64,000 bases of DNA from Microglena sp. YARC (lineage: Eukaryota; Chlorophyta; Chlorophyceae; Chlamydomonadales; Chlamydomonadaceae): NCBI GenBank assembly GCA_022414725.1, contig CM039464.1, positions 57,270,681 through 57,334,680 on the forward strand, given 5' to 3'. The position numbers and the translations under genes were made by a program. Position 1 is the first letter of the stretch. Every line of letters starts with the position of its first letter. A model generated the notes under the pieces. That model did no database searches, was not told the DNA's origin, and saw only the letters and a list, made by a program, of their open reading frames with translations. Shown here piece after piece: positions 1-13,664 of this stretch.

Positions 1-79
1 TTAATTGATATATTTTGTATAAAGAGATAGGATCAAATAGGTTGCATGAAGAGATTGGATCAGGTATGCTATGAAAGTC

Positions 80-670
80 CTATGCAGCGTCGCATAAAAT
101 TGGCAGAGTGTGTTCGCAACGGTACGACAGGTGGCAATGGACTGGAGCTGACCGAAGCCAGTTATTTGTGAGGCAGTTGGCTGATGTGTCAGGCTTCAAT
201 TTTTTGGGGGGCGGTCAAACGGACAATGGGGTCACCCTGGGGGCTCCCGCCCCCTTGGAGAGGGGGCTCCTCCAAATAGCAACGGTTTGAATGTTGATCT
301 TACTGCCAAAGAGGGCAAGCAGCCTAATCGAAATTCAGTGGATGGTTTGGATTTCATAAGTTGACAAGTTGTATTGCTGCTCGACTTTCAGAGGCCACAT
401 TTACGACAATACTCCCATAGTTTTCAGAATTTCCAAGCCCAACTTGATGTACTGAGTACCACCCGCTTACAAAAATCGAAATCCAAATCATCCGCTGAAT
501 TACTGTTACAGATTGGAGCAATGTTACCATGTTGCAGCTGCAAAAGAAGCTAACAGATCCGAAACAACTTAAGTTCAATGCATGTCAGGCTTTGTCTCTG
601 GGGGGGGGGCGGTCGGACAGACGGACAAATGGGTAACCCTGGGGGCTCTCGTCCCCTTGAAGAGGGGGCT
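80..670 (+). repeat. Dispersed family A (GCAGCGTCGC) copy
   Basis: Shares CTATGCAGCGTCGCA, AGGTGGCAATGGA, TGACCGAAGCCAGTTA, GGCTGATGTGTCAGGCTTC and CCTGGGGGCTCCCGCCCCCT with copies at 6.2, 15.2 and 36.4 kb. The second half (280-330, 600-670) repeats the tail. Nothing coding seen. Confidence 0.7.
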
Positions 671-1024
671 ACGCAAAAAAACATCGCTCTAAATGTACAT
701 ATGCAAGTGTCAATTTGAAGTGGTGCTCATATTCTGTAATGAAAAAATAAAACCGGCTTGCCTTCTGTTGTCAAGGGTGTGGTTAAGCAGTGATCTTGCA
801 CTCAACAGGTGTGGTTTATCAGAGATCAAATGTTCGACGAGTAAAAGGAGTTTCTCCTGCCCACTTTTAATAGGAAACTTACACAACCACCTTGCGTTCT
901 GTTGTCAAGAGTGTGGTTAAGCAGTGTTTATCCTAAAATCCCATGGCTCATCACACCGCAGGCGGTAGGCACCCCAGAGGCTGATAAACAATGAATTTAA
1001 ACTACAAAACAAAAGGCCTACACA

Positions 1025-1325
1025 TATGTCACTCTGTCTTTCTGTCTATCTGTTTGTCTATCTATCTGTTTGCCTGTCTGTTTGTCTGTTTGCCTGTCTA
1101 TCTATCTGTTTGCCTATCTGTTTGTCTGTTTGTCTGTCTATCTATCAGTTTGTCTGTTTGTTTGTCTGTCTACCTATCTGTTTGCCTGTTTGTCTGTTTG
1201 TTTGTCTGTCTATCTATCTGTTTACTTGTCTGTTTGTCTGTCTATCTATCAGTTTGCCTGTCTGTTTGTCTGCCTGTCTGTCTGCCTGTCTGTTTGTCTA
1301 TCTATCTGCTTGTCTGTTTATATAA
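1025..1325. repeat. TCTGTTTG tetranucleotide repeat
   Basis: Tract of TCTG, TTTG and TCTA tetranucleotides immediately downstream of the exon 48 donor. Confidence 0.95.
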
Positions 1326-1341
1326 CAATCTAGACTCCTAC

Positions 1342-1512
1342 CTCCAACTCAGCCCTAGACCTCTGGGCTTGAAGCAACTCTGTCGACATTGCATCAGACT
1401 TGGTGAACAATGCATCGCGCTCCTGTTGCTTCTGAGTGAGTGCAGTCTGGAGGTCGTCCACCTTGCTTATCAACCTTCCTTGATCGTCTGCAACCTTTGA
1501 ACTGTCAGTCTC
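1342..1512 (-). CDS. Exon 48: last exon in the window, coiled coil
   Basis: 57 codons, phase 0/0. Reads [20 protein letters not shown] and ends [11 protein letters not shown]. Acceptor CTGGCAG, donor GAG/GTAGGA. No further exon was found between here and position 1, so the gene goes on beyond the left edge. Confidence 0.7.
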
Positions 1513-4500
1513 CTGCCAGAGGGTGGGTTGGGTTGGGTTGGTGTTGTTGGTGTTGCTGGTTTGGTGTGGTTGAATTGTTGTTGGGTTGGTTTGGTGTTGG
1601 TTGGTTGGTTTGGTGTTGTTGTTGGTTGGTTTGGTGTTGTTGGTTGGGTTGGTGTTGGTGGGGTTGGGTTTGTGGGTGCCAGCTAGTGGGTTGGAACGGG
1701 GACAGCCTTTTAGGGAACACTTATGGAGTAAAATGTGACATCACACTCATTGGGAATGGCCCAGTAGCTAGCTAATGGAGCTGGCCGGAAAGTGCCATGC
1801 GTAGCCCCAATAGAAACAGTGGCTCACAACAGGATACTACACGACGCATGATATTGCGTGCTAGCGCGAAAGGTTTTGGAGACCATCTGCCCGATTTAAG
1901 CAATTTTTGAACCCCCTCCTCTGGGCTCAACGCGCAGATCCTCGTTTCAGTTTAGTCAAAAGCCCAACAACCCAAAAGGAGGCAGTTGCACTTTTGAAGC
2001 AACCTTAAATGATCAAATACATTTGGTATCTGTTGGTACCTCCCACCGACCCTAAGTGCGCTGGTAGCTGTTGGTACCCCCCCGACCCTAAGTGCGCTGG
2101 TAGCTGTTGGTACCTCCCCCCGACCCTAAGTGCGCTGGTAGCTGTTGGTACCTCCCACCGACCCTAAGTGCGCTGGTAGCTGTTGGTACCTCCCACCGAC
2201 CCTAAGTGCGCTGGTAGCTGTCGGTACCTCCCACCGACCCTAAGTGCGCTGGTAGCTGTTGGTACCTCCCACCGACCCTAAGTGCACTGGTAGCTGTTGG
2301 TACCTCCCACCGACCCTAAGTGCGCTGGTAGCTGTCGGTACCTCCCACCGACCCTAAGTGCGCTGGTAGCTGTTGGTACCTCCCACCGACCCTAAGTGCG
2401 CTGGTAGCTGTTGGTACCTCCCACCGGCCCTAAGTGCGCTGGTAGCTGTTGGTACCTCCCACCGACCCTAAGTGCGCTGGTAGCTGTTGGTACCTCCCAC
2501 CGACCCTAAGTGCGCTGGTAGCTGTTGGTACCTCCCACCGACCCTAAGTGCGCTGGTAGCTGTTGGTACCTCCCACCGACCCTAAGTGCGCTGGTAGCTG
2601 TTGGTACCTCCCCCCGACCCTAAGTGCGCTGGTAGCTGTTGGTACCTCCCACCGACCCGAAGTGCGCTGGTAGCTGTTGGTACCTCCCCCCGACCCTAAG
2701 TGCGCTGGTAGCTGTTGGTACCTCCCACCGACCCTAAGTGCGCTGGTAGCTGTCGGTACCTCCCACCGACCCTAAGTGCGCTGGTAGCTGTTGGTACCTC
2801 CCACCGACCCTAAGTGCACTGGTAGCTGTTGGTACCTCCCACCGACCCTAAGTGCGCTGGTAGCTGTCGGTACCTCCCACCGACCCTAAGTGCGCTCGTA
2901 GCTGTTGGTACCTCCCTCCGACCCTAAGTGCGCTGGTAGCTGTTGGTACCTCCCACCGGCCCTAAGTGCGCTGGTAGCTGTTGGTACCTCCCACCGACCC
3001 TAAGTGCGCTGGTAGCTGTTGGTACCTCCCACCGACCCTAAGTGCGCTGGTAGCAGTTGGTACCTCCCCCCGACCCTAAGTGCGCTGGTAGCTGTTGGTA
3101 CCTCCCCCCGACCCTAAGTGCGCTGGTAGCTGTTGGTACCTCCCACCGACCCTAAGTGCGCTGGTAGCTGTTGGTACCTCCCACCGACCCTAAGTGCGCT
3201 GGTAGCTGTTGGTACCTCCCACCGACCCGAAGTGCGCTGGTAGCTGTTGGTACCTCCCTCCGACCGTAAGTGCGCCACCTCTTTTGTAGGAGTGGCAACG
3301 CCATTTGAACTGAATCCTTGGTGTCGCTGGTTGGTGTCGGTAGACCCACCTCCTGGGGTGAAAATCCTTTTTCAACTAAAAAATATAGTGGTACCCTGGT
3401 ACACAAACCTGTTTTGGGGCTGCATTTAGCAGCTTCTTGGCGGCTCCTTATACCCGTCAAACCTGAAGCTGGCCAGTGCTTTTTGAGCAACCCAAAATGA
3501 CCCAATGTAGTACCCCTGTCCCACAAACCTGTTGCATCAATCGCTTTTATACTCGGGGTCGCCGTTTTGTGTCGGGAGACCCACCCCCTGGGGTGAAAAA
3601 CCTTCCACAACTAAAAAATGTCAATTCATGGTTCAGCACTGGAGGCCCTTGCTAACAAACCTGTTGCATCAATCGATCCCGTAGTCTTCTGTAGTCGGCG
3701 ACCTGTCTTGCAATTTCTGATTCAACTGATTCTAGCTCTGACGTTTTCTTCCTTAGCTCAGCCTCCAATGCATACACCTTCTCAGACGATACTGACTGGC
3801 TCTCTTCTCTTGACCTGGAGGTACATCGGCAGGTGGAAGTGTGCAGGATAGAGTGGGGGTTTGTATAAAGGGGTGGCGAGGTTGGGTTGGGTTGGGTCTG
3901 AGCAGGAGGGTGGTGCAGCTCAGCCTCCAATGCATACACCTCCTCAGACGATACTGACTGGCTCTCTTCTCGTGACCTGGAGGTACATCGGTAAGTGCAT
4001 GTGTGCAATATGGAGTGGGGGTTTGTATAAAGGGTTGGCAAGGTCGGGTTGAGTGGGGTCTGAGCAAGAGGGTGGAGCAGCTCAGCCTCCAATGCATACA
4101 CCTTCCCAGATGGTACTGACTTGCTCTTGAATGAATAGACCTGGAGGTGCATGTGTGCACATGGAGTGGGGGTTTGCACATGAATAGACGGGCAGTGTTT
4201 GCCCCAGCTTTCTGTGGATCCAGTTGGGCAGCGGCAAAAATTGCGACGCATGCCTGATTTCAGGATTGTGGCGTAGCAAGGTATCCTTGGCCTGATACAG
4301 GATGCGTGGCTGAAAAAAGTGAGACAGGAATACCAATACCATTTGTGTATGTATTTGTGAGAATATTTTCTGTGTGCATGTATGCGTGTAAATATCTTCG
4401 TGTGTATGTTTGTGTGTATATGTGTTTATGTGTTTGTGCGTATGTTTGTGTGTATATATGATTGCATTTATATATGTGTATGTGTATGTTTGAGTATATA

Positions 4501-7500
4501 TATTTGTGTACATGTTAGTTTCTGTATTTTTTGTGTATGTGTGTTTACATGTTTGTGTGTATATGTGTTTGTGTGTATGTGTGTATGTTTGTGAGATACT
4601 GTTTGTGTGTATGTTTGCGTGTATATATGTTTGTGTGTATGTTTGTTTGTTCATCTATTTGTGTATATATGCTTGCATGTATATATGTTTGTTTGTATAT
4701 ATGTTTTTGTGTGTATATATGTTTGTGTGTATGTTTGTGTGTGTATGTATGTATGTTTGTGTGTATATATATTTCTGTGTATGTTTGCGTGCATATATGT
4801 TTGTGTGTATGTATGTGTGTATGTTTATGTGGGCAACATACATATCAATGAGAGAGGTAGGGCTAAAGGACTCACCTCAGATGTGAGGTCAGCCTATCAA
4901 TCTCCGCATTCTGAGTCTGCAGAGATTCTGTGAGCCTGATCTCGTTGGAAACCTTTTCATGGATGGAATTGCATAAGGCGGCGATGGTGTGGCAAATGTG
5001 GGAGCTCACATCCACTTCAGAATCAGGCACTGGTGGGGCATCAGCACCGCGGATGTGCATGCGTACGCCTGACACTAAGGTGGATAGTCTAGAAACCAAG
5101 TCTTCAAGCTCCGCCTGACAATGGTGATGCTTATTCTGAAGTTTTGCAACCTGTCCAAGGTGCAAGGAATATGGATTAGGACACTGATGGATAGTCTTGA
5201 AACCAAGGGTTCAAGCTCCGTCTGGCAATGGCGATGCTTGTTCTGAAGTTTTGCAACCTGTCCAGTGCGCATGGAAAATGGGTTAGGACACTGTGGCGCG
5301 TCTTGAAACCAAGGGTATAAGCTTCGTCTGACAATGCTGATGCCTGTGCTGAAGTTTAACTGCCTGTCCAGTGAGCAAGTTGGCAAGTTAAAAGGATCAG
5401 GACACTGAGGTGGATAGTCTTGAAACCAAGGGTTCAAGATTCGTCTGGCAATGACGATGCTTGTTCTGAAGTTTTTCAACCAGTCCAGTGCGCAAGGAAA
5501 ATGGATTAGGACACTGTGGGGAGTCTTGAAACCAAGGGTATAAGCTTCGGCTGACAATGCTGATGCCTGTGCTGAAGTTTGGCTGCCTGTCCAGTGTGCA
5601 AGTTTGCAAGTAAAAAGGATTAGGACACTGAGGTGGATAGTCTTGCAACCAAGTCTTCAAGCTCCGTCTGACAATGGTTATGCTTGTTCTGAAGTTTTGC
5701 AACCTGTCCAGTGTGCAAGGAAAATGGATTAGGACACTGTGGTGGGCAGTCTTAAACCTAGGGTTCAAGCTTATTCTGACAATGCTGATGCTTGTTCTGA
5801 GGTTTTGCAACCTGTCCAGTGTGCAAGGAAAATGGATTAGGACTCTGAATTTTGTTTGTGCCAAGACAACTTAAGGGGAGAGAAGGTCAGGCATGTGGAT
5901 AAGGATGTAAATTACAGCTGCTCAATCAATAGCCACTATTTCAGACCTTTGAGCAACAATTCATGTGGTACCGATCAGAGTACTTCCAAGCGCGCTCAAA
6001 AGCCTTTTTGAGCCCCACTGCGTGTTTCACGCAGTTTTTTGCAACCCCCTGTGGTCTCAGCAAACAATTTTTGCGCTTTTTGCACTACAAAGCTCGTTTT
6101 TTTTCTTTTCAAATGCGCTAAAGCGCTGGCCAATTTGGGCAATGGAAGTACCCTCAGGGCCTGTACTGATCACTGTTTGGGGCGGAGCCCCCACTTCTGG
6201 AGGGCGAGAGCCCCATATTCACCCCGTAGTCCGTCTGTGCGACCGACAGACCGAGGACCAAGACGAAGTCTGACACATCAGCCAACTGTCTCGTAACTAA
6301 CTGGCTTCGGTCAGGTCTATTCCGTTGCCACCTGTCGTTCGGTTGCCAACACTCTCCGCCAATTTTCCGCGTCACTTGCGACGCTGCATAGGACTTGTTT
6401 GTGCAATGCATCGCCGTTCCATCGCTTCATGGCGACGCATGGGTCTGGCTAAACTACCCAGAAATCCCATTCCCCCCCACGGTCGAGATGCATGTCAAGC
6501 CATTTCCAAATCCAAATAACATATGCTGAGCGTTCTCAAATAACATACGCTGAGCCTGTCAACTAGTTGACCCCCGCTGGACTGGACTACCCACACACAT
6601 ACACACTAAGCGTGGCAGCCCATCAGATGCATGGCCCTAGACTTACCTCTTGCCTGGCCTGGTTGAGATGCATGTCAGACTCTTGTTGCACAGCCACCAT
6701 CTCCCTCACGCGCGCTTCCAACCGAAGTCGCTCAGCCGTGACAGACTGGACCTCACTATTCTTCACTCCTAGCTGACCTTTGGTCATATCCAGCTCGGAC
6801 TGAAGGTGCCGCATTTCGCGTTCGATGTGATGGAGGGATGTCTCAGCTTGCACTGCTTTGTCTCCTGCTGCTTTCAGCCCGGCTTCCAACGATAGAACCT
6901 TGGCAGGGGGTAGAGAAGGTAGAGGTTAGAGGTAAACAGATCATCTGGCGTTCAGTGCGGTGCAGGGATGTTTCAGCTTGCTCTGCTTGGTCTCCCGCCA
7001 CTTTCACTCAGCTTCTGGAGAAGGAATATGGATAGTGACAGAAAGTAGAGGTAAGAGGTAAGGGGCAAGAGAGGAAAGACAGAGTCAAGGAAGTGAATCA
7101 CCTGGTCCTCTTTTGCCTGCACCTGCATCGTCAAGGCTTCGGACTTCAGCCTGGGCTGTACCAGCCTCTGTCTAGCCAACTGATTTTGCTCATAAGTAGC
7201 ACTTTAGGGGTTGCAGACCCTTCTTAAAAGCCTGTTACATAACACATAAGTCAATACGGCACACAGTGGACACAGTGTGTGTCCCTTTGCTTGTACCTGC
7301 ATTTGCAAGGCTTTGGACTCTTGCCTGAACTCATGCATCAAACTCTGCCCAGCCAACTTCTGCTGCTCATTAGAGCAATTATTTTTTGGACGCAAAGCAG
7401 AACAATTTAATTCCTTGCACAAGATGAATTACCTGGTCCTCTTTTGCCTGCAACTGCATCTGCAAAGCTTTGGACTCCTGCCTGGACTGCAACAAGCTCT

Positions 7501-10500
7501 GCTCAGCCAACTTCTGCTGCTCATCAGAACAAGCATTAGAGGACTCCACCCGGTGAGCCGCCTCGCTCAAACGCGCCTCGGTGATATGAAGGCGCTGTGT
7601 CGCATCGTCTAGTGCCATTGTCAGCTTGTCAGCCCTGAGATTGACGCTTGCAAATGCGCTCCCGTGCAATGCATGTAGCTGCTCCATGCCGGGAGCTTCA
7701 GATTGAAGAGATGACAAGAGATCCTGCAGACACAGGGGGTGGAGACGTAGTTGTAGATTACTGGTGTTTGAGTGTTGGGGGGCGCCATTGAATCTGTATT
7801 CAATGGCCTCCTGGGGGCTCATGAAGAAATCCCTATCCGTATCCGTGGTGATGGTGACCATTCTCTGATTGCAGAATAGGGCCTAGAGGAAGTCATACGG
7901 TTCCAGTAAGAGTTGGAAGCCGTTGTGATGGTGGACATTGACTGACTGCAGAACGGATTGGAGAGATGACAAGAGTTCCTGCAGACACAGGGGGTTGGAG
8001 ACGTGGTTGTAGATTATTGGTGGTTGGCCCCATCGCAAGGGAAAGGGCTGGCCCAGTCTTCCATGGAAAAGCTCGCAGCACTAGAAGCCCCTCTTTATGC
8101 ATCAGTGCAAGGACTTCAGCTGAGCGCGAAACACACATCTCAGCTCGAGCTTAAGTTGAAGGAGTATGAGGCAAAGGTGAGCTTCAAGAAAAAGTGTTTC
8201 GGTGTTGGTGGTTGGCCCCATCGCAAGGGAAGGGGCTGGCTCCCTCAACCTCACGCCCCGTCATAAGACGCAACATTTATTACTGGTCCGTTGTAGATGC
8301 TGTTGGAAGTAACATGTTTGAAGTAAGATGTTGTGGGAAGTAACATGTTTGAAGTAAGATGTTGTGGGAAGTAAGATGTTTGAAGTAAGATGCTGTGGGA
8401 AGTAAGATGTTTGAAGTAAGATGCTGTGGGAAGTAAGATGTTTGAAGTAAGATGCTGTGGGAAGTAAGATGTTTGAAGTAAGATGCTGTGGGAAGTAAGA
8501 TGTTCGAAGTAAGATGTCAGATGCTGTGGGAAGTAAGATGTTTGAAGGAAGATGCTGTGGGAAGTAAGATGTTTGAAGTAAGATGCTGTGGGAAGTAAGA
8601 TGTTTGAAGTAAGATGTCAGATGCTGTTTGAAGTAAGATGTTTAAAGTAAGATGTTAGATGCTGTTTTAAGTAAGATGCTGCTTGAAGTAAGATGTTTTA
8701 AGTAAGATGCTGCTTGAAGTAAGATGTTTGAAGTAAGATGTCAGATGCTGTTTGAAGGAAGATGTTAGATGCTTTTTGAAGTAAGATGCTGTTTGAAGTA
8801 AGATGTTTGAAGTAAGATGTTAGATGCTTTTTGAAGTAAGATGCTGTGGGAAGTAAGATGCTTGAAGTAAGATGTCAGATGCTGTTTGAAGGAAGATGTT
8901 AGATGCTGTGTAAAGTAAGATGTTTGAAGTAAGATGCTGTTTGAAGTAAGATGTTTGAAGTAAGATGTTTGAAGTAAGATGTTTGAAGTAAGATGCTGTT
9001 TGAAGGAAGATGTTTGAAGTAAGATGTTTGAAGTAAGATGCTGTTTGAAGTAAGATGTTTGAAGTAAGATGTTTGAAGGAAGATGCTGTTTGAAGGAAGA
9101 TGCTGTTTGAAGGAAGATGCTGTGGGAAGTAAAAGATGTAGTTGCTCTATACCTGGCGTCTCTGATTCAAAAGAGTTTCTGCAAACACAAGGAAACAATG
9201 ATTGCCATGTCAATCACAACTATTACTTTTATTCGCCCATGGAAGCATGTCGCCTGTGTTACTGTGTATTGCGAGACTTATACCGGTAGTGGAGCTCAGG
9301 AAGTTACATTGTCTAAAACATCAACTATGTACCCGTATATTATATAAAATGCCCCGCAACGGGAGGGTCCCCTTAACACCACGCCCCTCCAGGCGTTATC
9401 CTTTTTTGTCTAGGTGTGTATGTATATCATATAAAATGCCCCGCAACACGTCGTCAAATCGTTAAAGCAACGGGAGGGTCCCCTTAACACCACGCCCCTC
9501 CAGGCGTTTTTTTTTTTTTTTTTTGCCCCGCAACACGTCGTCAAATCGTTAAAAGGTTTTTTTACCTCTACTGTAATTCTTCTTAAATTTCACCTGCCAG
9601 TTTGTAATATGGTCACAGCGAGAAAGGGGAACTAAGGCGGTACTCTGACTAGACCACCAACACTCACCGTCCATGCAGAAATTTGTTATCAACACAGTGG
9701 ATGGACCCACAAGGGTGATAACGCCACACAACCCATCACAGGAGCAATACCCCCCTACCACCACCATTACCCCACCAACTACCACCACCACTACCTACGA
9801 CCCCCCTACCACCAGCACCACACCAAGATGGCTGATCTCTGCAACTGATCTCTAACAAACTGTTAACCGAGAAAGAAACCATGTTTTAAATTAATATAAT
9901 ATAATCAAGATTTAATACCTGCCACCATACCCCCTGCCACCACCACCACACCAAGATATACCATCTGTAAGATGGCTGCAACTAATATCTAAAAAACTGC
10001 TAACTAACTACGAAACCATATGTTAAATTAATATAATCAAGATTTAATACCTGCCATCCCCCCCCCCCCCCCCCCCCCCCCTCCACCACCACTACACCAA
10101 GATACACCATCTGGAAGATGGCTGTAACTGGTATCTATCAAACTGCTTACTGCCTAAGAAACCATATATTGAATTAATATAATCAAGATTTAATACTTGC
10201 CATCCCCCCCCCCCCCCCCCCCCCCCCCGTCCCGTCCACCACCCCCCCGTCCACCACCACTACACCAAGATACACCATCTGGAAGATGGCTGTAACTGGT
10301 ATCTATCAAACTGCTTACTGCCTAAGAAACCATATATTAAATTAATATAATCAATATTCAATACCTGGCATTCTTGTAATAGGGACCTGGTCTTGACTTG
10401 AGTCTCCTGCTGATTAACACTAGCCTGCGTGTCAGCCCTAGCTGGTGCAGCGGTTGACACCTGAGTCGATACTTGGAGGCGCAGCTCGGAGCAGGATGAC

Positions 10501-13500
10501 TCCAGGACCTTTTCCTGTGGAGTGTCAAGGAAGTCGGGTTAGGGGGTCCAAGGTGGGCCGTGGGGGTGGGGGTAGGAGTTGGGTGGGGGTGGTGGAGTGT
10601 GAAGAAAGTTGGGTTAGGGGTTCAAGGTGGGGGTGGGGGTAGGAGTCGGGTGGGGGAGGGGGTAGGAGTCGGGAGGGGTGGTGGAGGGTGAAGGAAGTCA
10701 GGTAAGGGGGTTCAAGGAAGTGGATAAGACAGGTGTTTCCTTGTTTTGTGCTATGCACAGCAGCTTCTAGGCTTCATGCTATGCTCTAGGCCTTCCATTC
10801 TATACTGAGAGAAAACTGAAAAAAGCGAACGTACAGAGCTGGTGATACCATTTGGCAGCGCAGACGCAGGAGAATGCAAATGTGCTACACGAGTGCTAAG
10901 AAGTAAATGAGTAGCGAGAAAGTTACATCAGTCGTTTGAATATTGATTGCATGATTGCATTCTGTAGTCGAGAGTGTTAAATAAGAGTGTTTATACTACC
11001 TAAGTCTACTCTGTCAGCTGAGGGAGAGCAGTCTGAGAGCTGATAGACCAAGCAATCAATCTATTGAGTCAGACACCCACGCACTTTCTTGCGAAGCCCA
11101 TCATTGCCTCATACTCCTTCAAGTTCAGCTCAGGAATGAACATGAGCTAGGACACATAAGAATCGCACAACCAGTATTCCTGGACACCTATACAATACTC
11201 CCCTTGAATCTCACCTTTGCCTCATATTCCTTGAACTTCAGCTCAGGAATGAACATGAGCTATGATGCATACGAGTCGCATCACCAGTATTCCTGGACAC
11301 CTGAACAATTCCTCTAGAATCTCACCTCTGCCTCATATTCCTTCCAAGTTCAGCTCAGGAATGAACATGACACATAAGAGTCGCACCACCAGTATTCCTG
11401 AGCACCTAAACAATTCTTCCCTTGAATCTCACCTTTGCCTTATATTCCTTGAACTTCAGCTCAGGAATGAACATGAGCTATGATGCATACGAGTCGCATC
11501 ACCAGTATTCCTGGACACCTAAACAATTCCTCCAGAATCTCACCTCTGCCTCATATTCTTCAAGTCCAGCTCAGGAATGAGCATGAGCTAGGGAAACATA
11601 AGAGTCGCATCACCAGTATTCCTGGACACCTAAACAATTCCTCCAGAATCTCACCTCTGCCTCATATTCTTCAAGTCCAGCTCAGGAATGAGCATGAGCT
11701 AGGGAAACATAAGAGTCGCATCACCAGTATTCCTGGACACAGAAACGACAACATAAATACCACGCCTGATTACGAGGTTTGAGGTTGAGGGGGCCAGCCG
11801 GTTTGCTTGCACTGGGGTAAACCACCAACACCGAAACACTTTCTCTTGAAGCTCACCTTTGCCTCATACTCCTTCAACTTCCTAGCTCAGGAATGAACAT
11901 TAGCTAGAATACATAACATTCACACCACCAGTATTCCTTGACACTTCAAGAATTTCTCTTGAAGATCACCTTTGCCTCATACTCCTTTAACTTTAGCTCA
12001 GGAATGAACATGAGCTAGGATACATGAGAGTCGAACAAACTGCGTCCTGGACACAGAAACGAATAAATAAATAGTACGCCATATTACGAGGCGGAAGGTT
12101 GAGGGGGCCAGCCCGTTTACTTGCACTGGGGCAAAGCACTAACACCTAAACACTTTCTCTTGAAGCTCACCTTTGCCTCAAACTCCCTCAACTTCAGCTC
12201 GAGCTGCGCTGCGTATTTCGCGCTCAGCTGAAGTCCGTGCTCCGATGCAGTAAGAGAGGCTTCCAGTGCTGCGAGCTTTTCCATGGAAGACTGGTATTGC
12301 AAGCGATCTGCCCACCCCGGAGCTTGGGACACTGAGGACGAGGGAGCTTTAGAGTAAGGAGAAGAGGGTGATGAGGGATCGACGCTCTGCTGGTGTGCTG
12401 CTGCTGAGGCTGACGCGGCAGCAGCTTCAGCTAGAGCCCTTTGCATAGCCACCTGAACACAGAAAAGAAGGAGGAGTTTTGTCAGAGTTCTTCCATTTAG
12501 AAATACGTTTCGCGTATCTTGAGTGAGGTGAAGATGTTGATGAGGGATGCACACACTGCTGGTGCGCTGTTACAGAGGCTGAGGTAGCATCAGCTTCAGC
12601 TAGAGCCCTTTACATATCCACCTGAACACAGAAAAGAGGGAGGTGCTAGGTCAGAGTCCTTCTATTTATAAATAAGTTTCGCGTATCTTGAGTGGGGTGA
12701 AGAGGGTATTGAGGGATCCAAACACTGCTGGTGCACTGTAACTGAAGCTGAGACGGAAGCAGCTTCAGCTAGAGCTCGTTGCATAGCCACCTGGGCACAG
12801 AAAATAAGGAGACACTAGGTTAGAGTCCTGCTATTTAAATATGAGTTTTGTGTATCTTGAGTGAGGTGAAGATGTTGATGAGGGATCCACACTCTATTGG
12901 TGCGATCCACACTCGGTTAGTGCAACCGAGGTTAAGGCAGCGACAGTTTTAGCTACAGCTCTTTGCATATCCACTCGTATACAGATGAGGTGGGGATGTA
13001 TGCACGAGGTCGGAGTCCTTCTATTTACAAATGTATTTTTCTTGATTGAGGTGAAGATGTTGATGAGGGATCCACACTCAGTTGGTGCGCTGTAACTGAG
13101 GTTAAGGCAGCAACAGCTTTAACTTCTACAGCTAAAGCTGCACAACTCTTTGCATAGTCATCTGGACACAGAAAGGAGGGGAAGGTATGCAATAGGTCAG
13201 CGCACTTTAACATTTCCCCCATGCCCTTATTGTTTTGGAACAGGGTTGGAAAAATAACTTCAGCGAGTTGTATAACACCAGGGTTTCAAAAAAACTGCAA
13301 ACAAAGATCATTCCAAGAACTGAAAGAAGACAGCAAGTGTTTCCTAAAACTGCAAGGGAAAACAATCCTGAGAACTGCGAACAAACTGCAATCGTTTTCC
13401 AAAACTGCAAGGGAAAATAATTCCAAGAAGTGCGGTCAAACTGCAAGTGTTTTCTAAACATAAAAGGGTAACAAATTTCAAGAACCAACCATGATGTCAT

Positions 13501-13631
13501 GAAAAAACATGGTGTTATACAAAAACACAATGTCATAACAATCGGCCCTCACTTCATACCTGGTACGCATCTGGTTCAGCTATAACAGCCGCAATCTATC
13601 CACCAGCCACACACATACCTCCCCCCATCAG

Positions 13632-13664
<33 letters not shown>

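Noticed and set aside
991..1500. Overlapping plus-strand ORFs rich in Cys/Leu/Val
   Set aside because: They are translations of the TCTG/TTTG tetranucleotide tract; the true coding sense there is exon 48 on the minus strand.
2024..3275. CRISPR array
   Set aside because: Units are directly abutting 38-mers without variable spacers, in a eukaryotic intron.
4382..4933. Plus-strand ORFs rich in Cys/Val/Tyr
   Set aside because: Products of the TGTGTATG microsatellite.
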